NCBI GenBank assembly: GCA_033964015.1
Contig: CM066912.1
Location: forward strand, 17,905,073-17,969,072
Source: Scolanthus callimorphus
Lineage: Eukaryota; Cnidaria; Anthozoa; Actiniaria; Edwardsiidae
Direction: 5' to 3'
DNA: 64,000 bases
Part shown: one piece after another, positions 36,801 to 48,800 of the stretch
Layout: every line of letters begins with the position of its first letter
Position numbering within the stretch: position 1 is the stretch's first letter
Translations under genes and position numbers: made by a program
The notes under the pieces: generated by a model
What the model saw: the letters and a program-made list of their open reading frames with translations, nothing else
What the model was told of the DNA's origin: nothing
The model's database searches: none

Positions 36801-39800
36801 GCTAAAAAAACAAATTATCTCTAAGCATTACAGCTAAGGTAGGAAGGCCTTCATATTTAAACTTAAGAGAGGTTTGCACTAACGATCACCTGAAGGTTGC
36901 AAAATAATTTTTTTTCAAATCTCTCAAAATTGGCTCATCAAAAGGGTTTTGGTCACAGCCTCGAACGATATAAGTTTTAGATCCATCGGATTTTTATTTT
37001 GGTCAAATTGCACGAACATCGAAAATTTGCCCAACTTCCGGTTTTAGAGCGTGATTTTACCGTTCCCACAAAAAGATTAAAAATACCTAAATTTCCAGCT
37101 CGTGGTGGTAAACAAATTCAGAACCCAAAAGCAGACATAATTTCGAACATCTGGAGTTGTTTTGTATTATCGTAAGACAAATAAAGAATATTTTACAGAT
37201 ATTTTAATGTTTTACATTTTTCCCCTTGTTTCACAATGCCCAAGTTCGATGAGCTATTTCGCCAAGGTTACATGGAAAACTAGATAAATAATTATATAAC
37301 GGTGAAGAGTAATACCCTTTATTTATAAATATCGAAAGAGTTTTTCGGGTAGTTTGAATTGGAGGCCGCGACAGTCGCCAAACTGAATACAATTTCAGCA
37401 CAAATTTAGCGGTCTTTCGAGAGAAAACAAGCGATGTTACTTACCGTAGATCACGTTAATTCCACTGAACTCTCGAAATGAACTTCTTGACATGCTCTCC
37501 AATAAGTAGAGTAGGCCTTTAGGTCATCTGGAAGAAATTTGAGTCTTTTTTGAAGCCGTGAAAGAGATCGATGACCTGGTGTTTCCGCCACTTGACCAAA
37601 TGTCACGTTGACCGAAGCACATCGCAAGACGGATTTCTCAGTCAAATGTCCGCTAAGAGAAGAAAATATTGCAGCCTAGAATGCTATTTCCTATATGTAC
37701 TGGCTAAAATGGCTTGTTGTTGGGAAAACTACTCTTATTTTACGTAGAAATCCAATGTTTTGACAAGAATCGGCAGTCAGGACCGCGACGAGCTGACCAG
37801 GCCGTGACAACTGTGCCTTTGTAATTGCGTTACATGGACCCAAATGACGTAACTGACTGCGTCCCCTGTAACGCAAATTTGTTAATTTGTAACAACGAGG
37901 TTGCCGATTCTTGTTCGTAACATTTGATTTCTGCGTGGAATAAGGATTGTTTTGCCAACAACAAACCCTTTAAGCCAGTACTAAGAGGAAATATTGTTCT
38001 GGGACGCAATATTTTCTACTTTTGGCGGACATTTGACTGAGAAATCTGTCTTGCGATGTGCTTCGGTCAACGTGACACTGTTTGGAATTTGGTCAAATGG
38101 CGGCAACACAAGGTCATCGATCTCTTTCACGGCTTCAAAAAAGACTCAAATTTCTTCCAGATGACCTAAAGTCCTATTCTACTTATTGGATAGCATGTCA
38201 AGAAGTTCATTTCGAGAGTTCAGTGAAATTAACGTGATCTACGGTAAGTAATATCGCTTGTTTGCTCTCGAAAGACCGCTAAATTTGTGCTGAAATTGTG
38301 TTCAGTTTGGCGAATGTCGCGGCCTCCAATTCAAACTACCCGAAAAACTCTTTCGATATTTATAAATAAAGGGTATTACTCTTCACCGTTATATAATTAT
38401 TTATCTAGTTTTCCATGTAACCTTGGCGAAATAGCTCATCGAACTTGGGCATTGTGAAACAAGGGGTTAAATGTAAAACATTAAAATATCTGTAAAATAT
38501 TCTTTATTTGTCTTACGATAATACAAAACAACTCCATATGTTCGAAGTTATGTCTGCTTTTGGGTTCTGAAATTTGTTTGCCACCACGAGCTGGAAATTT
38601 AGGTATTTTTAGTCTTTTTGTGGGAACGGTAAAATCACGCTCTAAAACCGGAAGTTGGGCAAATTTTCGATGTTCGTGCAATTTGACCAAAATAAAAATC
38701 CGATGGATCTAAAACTTATATCATTCGAGGCTGTGACCAAAACCCTTTTGATGAGCCAATTTTGAGAGATTTGAAAAAAAATATATTTTGCAACCTTCAG
38801 GTGATCGTTAGTGCAAACCTCTCTTAAATCTTTTGACGTATAGATTAACAGATCTACTAAGGTCTAAAACTAAACGTAATTTGCGACCGCTAACAACTGA
38901 CAGCGGGTTACAACAAAATGGACGAGAGAAAACTTCTACTACACATCTATTCGACATTAATTCCTGAATAGCGTTAGCCACAAATTCTGCATTGTCAAGA
39001 GCACTTCTATTGTTCTTAAGATAGCTCATAGGCGGTAAAACAATGAACGGAATCATATAACTATAAAGCAAAACTCCAATCACAAAAGCGGACAACTGAA
39101 GGTTCTTGAACCACCAAGATTTAGAAGCAGCAATACGACCTTGGACAGACATTTCTGATGGCGATGACAACTCAGGTAACTCCTGAGAGAAATCCGCATT
39201 TTTCCAGACAGGAAAATGAGTCATGTCACATGAATCATCACATAAGTATATATCATTGTCACTTAGCTCCCTGAAGGGCCGATCCTGGCATAATGGTTGG
39301 TTGTTGTGGTAGCTGAATAAGCTGGCGTTGTTGCAGGCCGAGGTTGTTGATTCCAGATACTGGTTTCTTAAAGCAACTTCTCCAGAAATGGCCTGGCTTG
39401 CCGCACAGGTAACAGCCGGCGGCGCTCATAGGAGAAAAAGTAGAAAAGTCATTAGTGAATCTAGATGAAACAGTGCGTCTGGGATCAAACTTAGCCCTGG
39501 ATGCTTTTTTAACTTTTTCTGCCTTTTTCTTCTCACGTTGAGTTTCCTTTTCTCGTCGCTATCGTCTTCTGCTATAGGCATTTGTTTGTATTCAGTTACA
39601 AAATCCCATCCATGAAGGTCAGCGAGAATTACATGCTTCATTCTCAAGGCGACAAGGTTCTTACCTTGCTCGAGAGCGTCCCGAACTTCCAAAAACTTCC
39701 CAGCTTGGAGGCTGTCCAAAGCGCCGTCGAAATGAGCAGCTACCTGTTCCTGGTGGACATACTTGTCTTCGTTGCCCTTAGACTTGAAAGAATGACAAGC

Positions 39801-42800
39801 CGAATGCTCTAATCTAATCTTCTTAACAGCACTATTGGTCGAATCTTCGTTTTGCCTTTTTAACTCTTCTTTAAATGAAGAAAGCTCGGTCGACAAAAAA
39901 GACTTAAACTCCGAAAACATTTGCCCAGATTGAAAGGGCGAAGTAGGATTCGAAGTAGGATTCGAAGTAGGAACCCCTGAAAAATCGATTCCTTGATTTT
40001 TCTCTGCCATTTTAGACAAAAATACGACTAATGAAAAGAACTCAACATTGACCAAACTAGTTTGGTCACCAACTCGGGTCCAAAAGGCGAGATATTGAAA
40101 AAACTTCAAAACACTATATTTATAGCAAATGAATTGCTCTATTGTCAAAGCTGATCGTGAAATCCTTACGTAACGACGTATTGTCTCCGTAAGAAAACTA
40201 TTTCTAAACAAAAGATTAACACATAAGTGATAGTAAAGCTTAGAACCGTAATGAAAACGCTTTCCAACTGCACGCTGTTACGTTGGAAAGCATTTAATCC
40301 ATTCTTCGTTTAGAAAACTGGTGAGGAGTCATGTTATTTGCTTGCGCGCGCTGTGTTGTACACAACCGTAGTGCGCGAACGTTTTAGTACATCGCTTGTT
40401 GAAGTTTCGAAGTAATGCGATTTTTCTACTTCGCTGAAAATGTACTTCAGTGTAAATGTGGAAATTGCCACGTGGGACTGTTAAATGTTGCACGGAGATA
40501 GACGACTGTGAGACAGCAATAAAAAGCACTAGTGTTTTGGCAGACGTGGAAACACCGCCGAAATGTATCACCTTTCATCCTGGGTTCAGGCCTTGTTATG
40601 GTCTCTGAAGCAATCGGCGTCCAAGTACAGAACTCAAGCTAAACGAACATACAAACAAATTGGACGAGAGCCAACCCGGTGTTGGTAATAGGCCTTGACT
40701 GTCATGTAAATTATGAAAATTGGGCAACAAAAATTTTTGTGTGTGTCTGTGTGTTTGGGTCTTAAGCTTCCAGATCCATCGTCCCTGCAAAGGTGCAATT
40801 AGTATACTTCAAAAATGTACAAACCCTGTTCCTAACTTTCCTGAAGCTTTACCATGTTCTCCCTCATCTTCAGTATCTGTTTCAGAGTCTTGGCTGCCTC
40901 TTGGTGTCTTAGGGGTAGGGATGTGCTCGCTACCACTTTCAGCAATGGTTTCCACAATCAATTCATCTTCTGTTTCACTCTTAGAGCCAGGTTCAGGCAT
41001 GATACATGGGAACTCAAAAGGCATAGGCCCAGACTCTGGGTTTTCCGTTTGGTTACGGAATAGAGCGATTATCAGATGATTGTTGTAGCAAAACCAACTG
41101 CAAAGTGATTACACCAAGTCTGAATAAAACCTAAAGGGGCGATTGCAAAGTGAACACTAATAGGCGATTTGCACTAACTGGGTCACGTGACCCAACTACC
41201 TGTTAACGAGATGTTTTGTCAAAATCAATTCCAGAAATACAAAGATGAACCAATTGATGTTAGTCAGAAACTCAAGTTTCAGCTTAAAATCTCTAACCTG
41301 GAGCAAATGGCAGTGAGTTGAATTTTCAAGATTTTATTCAGAATGTATGGGATTTGGGTCACGTGACCCAGTTAGTGCAAATGGCCTATTACATGCGGCA
41401 CAAGGAATTCAAGCCGTACATCTCTTCGCAAACAAATCTTGAGCTGAGCCCTCAGTGAAGCTGCTGACCTGCTGTTATTTCGCATGCGCAGTAAGACAAA
41501 ATAACCCCCCTCCCCACAGTCAAACTCTGAAATTGAGATTCTGTTGGAATGTGCCGAGGGAGACAACGGAGTTTTATAATTATATTTTAGCTTATCGGAG
41601 ACACGAGGAAAGCTGAAAACTTCAACTAATCTTGATCAGCAACTGACCTTTGCATCTAGCACAATTATGACGCTTCGTATTCTCCCGGGGTCGCGTTTTA
41701 ACTCACTGAATATTCCTGAGATGTTTTCGCAAGATGACGCCATGGGATTCGAGAGAGGAAATTTTGACGTCTCATTCCTCGAAAACTGAACCTAGTACCA
41801 CGCTCGAACTTTCGTATACCTTCAATTACCCTAAGAGGATTCAAGAAAAAGTGGAAAGTCTTTTGGAATTTGTGTCAAAGTTCTTTAACTTATATATTTT
41901 CTTCGAGCGGTCGTTTCTGAAGAAATTCCTGTGTGAAATCATTTATTCGGTGTTCTTCGCTGATCGGAGGCCCGTCGAAAGCAGTAGAAAGTCGCATGGA
42001 ATGCTGCAAGGTGTGGAAGATAGGAATTAGCCAAGAAAAAGCACCACGGAAGTGTATTCTGCAGAAATTCTTGTTTAGTGCTTGCCATCTTGAAATTGAC
42101 AATGTTGTAGCAATAATTATTCAGGTCAAAATTAAATACTTTTTTGTGGAAAAACTGAACCTAGTACCATGACGAGAGTCGGCACAGACATACTACCATT
42201 TACACTCGTTCGTATTGCCGTGGAGTTGTTCTTGGAATTTGTGTCCAACATACTGAAAATAATTATTTCATTGATACGAGTATTCTTCCTTCGGTGTTGC
42301 AATGTCATTTGCAAGAACACTCGAAAACAAGTAATTCAGAGATCTTCGCGGATCCGAGACTCGATTGAAAGCAGTTGGAAGTCACATGGAATGCCTTGGA
42401 GCATTGGAGATGTGAAAGATTTGAATTATTCAAGAAAAAGAATATCGAGATTTCAAGTGTATTCTTCCCTTGCCATCCTGAAATTGACATTGTTGTAGCA
42501 ATAATTATTCAGGTCGAAATTAAATACTTTTTTGTGGAAAAACTGAACCTAGTACCATGACGAGAGTCGGCACATACATTCTACCGTCTACATTCATTCG
42601 TATCGACGTGGAGTGGTTCTTGGAATTTGTGTCCAACATACTGAAAAAAATTCATTCAAATAAGTATTCTTCCTACTACAGTGCAGCAATGTCATTTGCA
42701 ATTACACTCCAAAAAAATCATTCAGAGATCTTCGCTGATCCGTGACTCGATTTAACAGATTTAAAGCAGTGGAAACTGAAAGTCGTCTTGAATAGAATGC

Positions 42801-45800
42801 TACGAGGACTTTGACGCATTAGAGATATGAAACATTTGAATTTTTCAATGAAAAGCATATCGAGATTTCAAGTATTCTTCGCTTGCCAACTTGAAATTAA
42901 CAATGCATTGCAAGTAATTATTCAGGTGAAAGTTAAATATTTTGTTGTGGAAAAACTGTACGAAGTACCATGACGAGAGTCAGCACAGATATTCTGCTAT
43001 CCACATTCGTTCGTATCGTCGTAGAGTTGTTCTTGGAATTTATGTCCAACATACTGAATATGAACGAGAAACATCAATAGAAGTATATGACCGGAAATGG
43101 CTAGAGTCTAATTAGTAGCAATTGCTTTTCGAGTTAGGTTCCTAGTATAGCCAGCGCCATAGCGAAGCAGATTTAGGGAAGATTATAACATAAAAACATA
43201 GCACTATAAAAACATAGCACTGATGTAAACGGATTGATTTGCAATAAAAAAGTTTCATAGCTGGATGGCTTGCGAAGTTATTGTCACCAGCGGTGATGAA
43301 GTCATTGCCTGGAGTGCTGGCACTTGAAAGGTTCAAAGTATTCTCAACTCCCTATTTGTGTGTTTCCTGACATAACGTAAGCCGCATTTTCAGTTGATTA
43401 GCTTAGAAAAATCCAAGAAATCGTCTCTAGTCTTGGCCGCAATAAATTTGTACAAGCGCAGTTTGCACCAAGCATATTATCCGCTCTATCACAAAACATT
43501 CAGAAACTTCTAGCTATAAAGAGTGCGCACATCAGAAAATCGCGGACTTTCTGAAAACATACACAATATTTTATTTTATATTAATACAAATCAAGAGAAA
43601 AAAATCATTTTCTCTTGTTCAAATATGCTATTATCGCTTCGGAATCATTCACTCGATGTGTTATCTGAATCGTAAACACTATTCGAATAGGCCATGTTCG
43701 AATTACGCTCCAATGCCTACAAACAATAAACTCAAGTCGAGGCTTTCTTCTGAAATTACTGTAAATGTATTAGAACTTGGAGAAAGCCTCGATTTGAAGC
43801 TTTTGTCTTGTGAGCATTGGAGCGTAATTCGAACCTGGCCTATTCTCGCTTCGCATCGAAAAGATCACGCAATTTGGAATTTGACTGCAGCTTTTACACA
43901 AGTCAGCTGTACATATTGATTTTACAATGTGGGCTCATGAATAAATTCCAGCGCGCGCATATATTTAGGCAGGATACGAGTCCGCACAAGTTTTGCTCGT
44001 TTCGATTAGATTTCCGCTCGAATTCCTTGTGGCGGCAGTCAAGATTGAAACCAAAGTTGCACTGAGCACTTGCATCACATACCTGTCCTAAGGGACTTAA
44101 TAGTCTTTCGATACCGCTCTGCTTTGTTCTGGTGATCGGTCAACTTATTCTTTCTCATCCTGTTCTGGTGTAAGAGTCTGATGCAATTTTGGCACTACAC
44201 TAGCACTGTATTCGTCGAAGTTTTCTGAAGAAAAAAAGAAAGGACAATCACTTTCAGTCAAACGGAATGTGATCAGCTTTGAAATTTGTATTCATGATTC
44301 CATCAACAATCCAGGAAAGCCTGCGATTTTTGGATTTGAGTAAAATTGGCAGTACCATTTTAATGATATAAACTGTTATTGTAAAAAGGTGCAAGTAATC
44401 ACAGCACGTCTTTTTGTGACAATCAATATTAACACTCAAACCACAACAAACCTTTGATTTATCTTACATTGGCAGAAGAGAATCGGGTTCAATAGACAAA
44501 GTCGAGTTATCTTCAATGGGATCATGAGAAGTGGGCGCTGGTTCATGGTCGTCAGACTCAGTCTGAACTTGCTCTTCGATTTCCGCTTGCTCTTGTTTGT
44601 CCTCGAAGTACCGCAGGCAGTTCTGGAGTTTCCTATGGTAATTTATCATGATAACTATGTGAGACGGTATTAAGGTTCTCCTCAACGCTCTTACATCGGA
44701 TAAAGAAGAAATTTACATTTACGTTTACAGAGAAGAAGAAAGGCTCTAAACAATATTTTCTCACCTTCCTTTGAGATTCTGGAGACAAACACGGAGCAGC
44801 GACAGCCACCTCATCTGTTCTGAGTCTCTTTATCTTTTGGCTGACCATGTCATACCGTGCATCAAAGGCTTCCGTGGCAAAGTGCCTGCAGCAATCTCTG
44901 GTGGTTTTTCGGGGTTGCCAGCCGTGCTCTTTGCCGACGGCAAGAAACTTAAGCCACTTCAGGCTTCGCTCTACTTCTTCTCTCCTAACGAGTCTCGCGA
45001 GTCTCTAGCCACGCGCCATGATGCTTCCTGGCCTTGTGATTGTTCAGATCGTATATGCCTGATCCAACGTCATCATCTCATCGAAACGAGACCCTTGCGC
45101 GCTGCGTTTTCCACAGGATACCCAAATACGCAATTTGGTCATTTTTCGGACGTACAGAGCGCGCATTTTATCGGATCAAGTTGATTTATATATCATTCGA
45201 AAGCTAAAATCTCGGAAATGAACGTTGTGCCAAAATAAGGGTGTTAAGAACTTTAATGTTTTCATCTGATTTGTAAAGATAAAATGAATGTGAAATACAA
45301 TGATCAGGTGCCGTGCAGCTACTACGTGTATATACCTACTGACAGGCATTCCAGCTCAAGCTGAACAATGGGGTTTCATTGCTAGTTCTGCTTCAGATGA
45401 CACCGTTAAGTGGTAGCATGCCTTTTTTTTTTGGACCCGAAAGCCATGTACGAATTTTGTTTTTGGAAGACACACACAAAATATCTTGTAATACACGTTA
45501 TACATACATACCGAAACTTGTCAGAGAGAGAAGTATAGACAGCGGGAAAGGATAAACCCACGAGGGGTAGAGGGTAGACCTGCGTATCGAGCAAGACCTG
45601 TTCCCGTGGCGTTCCGTCCCGTTCAGGCCGTCCAAATCCTATTGCTGTATGTATACGCATCATTTATATTGTTCAGAAATGGATTAAGAAAATCCTGTTG
45701 CTGCATGCATAGGTACAACAAATTTTCTTATGCTATATTTTTATTGGTTGTGCTAAAAAAGAATGAACCTGCTAAACGTTTTCGCCATCCTCCGGCCCCT

Positions 45801-48800
45801 ATTTGACCTTCAAGCCTCAAGCCTTCAAGGGTAGACGAACATTCCGTTTTTTTGTGTATAGTAAAGCCTGTAGGTTTTATTATTTATGCGCGCCGTAAAT
45901 TACGAAATTATTATTATTCATTTCTGTGAAGCGGTCCAATGACAAATTTCTATACTTGTAACGTCGAACTCACGCTTACCTAAGTGGTCTTCTTAAAAAA
46001 TTCAATTCCGAAAAACCCCACTGGAGCGCCGGCTACAAACATAGTGACTGTCTGCCAAGCCATCACTGCAGGGCATTTTTTGGAGAGTTTGTTTTTCCTC
46101 GGCAAGATACACTTGTTCTTGTAAACGACGCATGTGGGTAGTGTTTTCGTTGCATGCCGAAATTTGTATTTAGTATTAAGTGAAGTGAAGTAGAAAAATG
46201 CAAATGATAGAGAAGTTGCTGGAATAACTTCTTCAGACATCTTTTTAACGAGAGCCCAAGGCACGTCTTTGTAGGATTTTCCTAGCTTGAATCTCTGCAA
46301 GATTTTTATTTGGGAAGGATTGGCCTTACACGAATTTTTTTGGGAATTGCCACCCCCCTCCCCCAACTTCCAACGCTCCACCCCTTATGTATATATTTTT
46401 TCAAGCACTATTTTGATATGTGCAGGGCCAAAATAGGGAACGTTTGTGGTCTTCAATGTTTTTAAGGTCCGTTGAAAATAAAGGGGAATATGGTCATTTG
46501 TACTTGTCTAGGTTGTATAATCTGAACGACCAATTCTAAAAAATCAAACAAAATGGTGAATTTTTACCATGTGTCAAATCGTATGTGACTTGGAAACAAC
46601 TTCATTACATTTATTCACAAGCTTAGGTTTTGTTAGCCCGCATTTCAGTCGTCTTTTCTTCCTACGTTCGGAGTGTAGGAAGAAAAGACGGCTGAAATTT
46701 AGGCTAAGGTTTTGTTTGCCAAACTAATTTTCAGAAAGATCCATTGAAGCTCTGCCAAGAACTTCATCTCTGCAGTGCAAGTAGCAGCAAGGAGGTACTC
46801 CGTGCTGTCATGCAACATGTTTTCACAGGGATGATGACAAAGGAACAGAAAATCCACTCCATGTTTCTCCCTGGACCAGTCATAGTGCAGGAAAAGCCAG
46901 CTACGGGTAATAATATAATTATACAGTATTGTGGCAAAATAACGTTTTTAAGTTCCCAAAATTCGTGATTGCATGAGCCATCAAATGAGCTCAGCCCTTC
47001 TTTGGCAAATCAAAGGAACACAACACATTTTATCTGTGATTCGATAGAGCCTTTATCCACGTCCTGCAGTGTACACTTTGAAGAGGGGAGGGGAAGCTAA
47101 TGAAAAAAAATGTGGGACCTTAAAAGCTTGAAAATGTATAAAAATTTGTTCAAAAATGGGAGCTTCCGGCCTCTCTCTCTATCCCCGTGGGTCGTGTTTT
47201 TGTTCGATTCTATCTTGGAGTCTCAACTTTTCAAGTGAAGGTTCAAGGGAAATATCTCCCTTGAAAATTGTCGTCGGTAATTGGCTGATCTATCAAAGTC
47301 TTTACACTCACTTACGTTCTATGGCAAAATAACCTCAGTTGCTTCCTTTCTTATGTTTAAATACAGAAGCCTGTGATGATTTGGAATTCCACCAAATTCT
47401 GCACACAAGTGCTAGACATCACGAACTTCAACACTTCCCTAATCATTTTGTCATATTACATGTTACCCTTGACAGATAAATAACATTGACATATTATTGA
47501 TTTTAGCTTTTATTGTGCTTTTAATGCCAGGTGCACCCGCAAAGTGCATAATGTGCGAATTTGCCATGACTGAACTAGAGAGGTTCCTTGGCAGTGACAA
47601 CTCAGAGGTGAGCTCGGACACCATCCTTTTCTTTTCTTACCTTCACTCCAACTTGGAGCACAACTTGCTCATGACTCTGTGGTACCCATGGTTGATCACG
47701 TATCGTTTTATTTTCTATGCATCTTCCTATTTCAAGAAGAACAATCCCATTCGAAAAATATGCCACGAAATACTTTTTTGCTATAAATAAAAGGGTATGT
47801 GGTTCTAGTTTGCACTTGGGTAGCATACAGTAAAAACCCGTATAAAAGAACAAGTGGATTAAGAACACTCAGGCTGAAATTTGGTCCAAAAGGTACCTTA
47901 TACATAAGAACACGTGCAGCCTGAAAAATTGTTCTTGTATACAAAAATGGCTGCTAGTTAGATTCAAATACAGTAACCTACAGTGGTAGAATACCAAGTA
48001 GATCAATATAATTTGCTAGACCATTGCACACAGAGTTCTACAGCATGTACTCTATGGGGATTTCCAGGGCACACTAAGCAATTATTTTTGGACTTGACTA
48101 ATTGTTGCTACTAAAAAGTGTTACCTTATGCCTATCACATTACATCTGTATTTGACTGCTGGTAGTGTATGCAGTATTTTGACCAATTTTAAGAACACCT
48201 TAAGAACATTTTCAGGCTGATTTTGCAGAAAACACAAGAACAAAATCAGCCTGAATCCCCAAAACACCTGTTCTTTTATGCGGGTTTTTACTGTATCGAA
48301 GTCTAAGCTAAGATAGGTCTTTTAGGATTACATGTGTAAGAAACCATGAAATTAACACCAGAATTACGTCGCGCTTAAAGCGACTTAGCTCACAATATAA
48401 CTTACAAGAAAGTGTTTTGGTCAGCTCCCTCTGACACTCCACGTGTTTAACATTGTGCGTTTATTTGGCACTAGGTAAAAATCAAGGGAGCCTTGGAGAG
48501 CCTGTGCCCTCGCCTGCCACAAACTGTCGGCATTGAGGTAATAACATCGCAGTAGTCTAGTAAACACCCCGGAGCCACTAACATGAATCTTTACGACGTG
48601 ATGGCAACTCATGGCTCGAGATTTTATAACTTGAGTGGCCCACGAGAATTATTTTACTTGTCGCTACATTTTCTTTGTGCTCTTGGCCTCTTTTAAAGCT
48701 ACGCAACTCGCAGGTTATGTACTGGACATGGATCCTATGAAGTACGTGATGTACCATGAATATTTGAGATTAGTACGCACTTATTTCAGCAAAGGCTGCA

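Larger units (their letters stand above)
30174..40296 (-). mobile_element. Ngaro-type YR retrotransposon with split direct repeats
   Basis: On the - strand the order is A1 (40296-40059), gag, RT, RNase H, tyrosine recombinase, B1 (31012-30916), A2 (30915-30680), B2 (30270-30174). A1/A2 match over about 236 bp and B1/B2 over 97 bp. This A1-ORFs-B1-A2-B2 layout defines Ngaro/PAT-like split direct repeats, where A2 and B1 rebuild the ends from a circular intermediate. The element has frameshifts in gag and RNase H and two large insertions in RT, so it is dead, but its architecture is complete. Confidence 0.85.

Noticed and set aside
30174..40296. A normal LTR retrotransposon
   Set aside because: The repeats are split and ordered A1...B1-A2-B2, and the element encodes a tyrosine recombinase instead of a DDE integrase.
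40809..41079. Overlapping acidic and serine-rich frames on both strands
   Set aside because: Neither has splice-site support or recognisable domains, and each is the complement of the other.
44771..45184. 137-codon frame on the + strand
   Set aside because: It is the shadow of the THAP-like frame on the - strand, which has recognisable motifs.
45980..46381. 133-codon - strand frame as first THAP exon
   Set aside because: There is no C-x(2-4)-C zinc pair in any usable frame, and the frame ends in a stop just at the donor.
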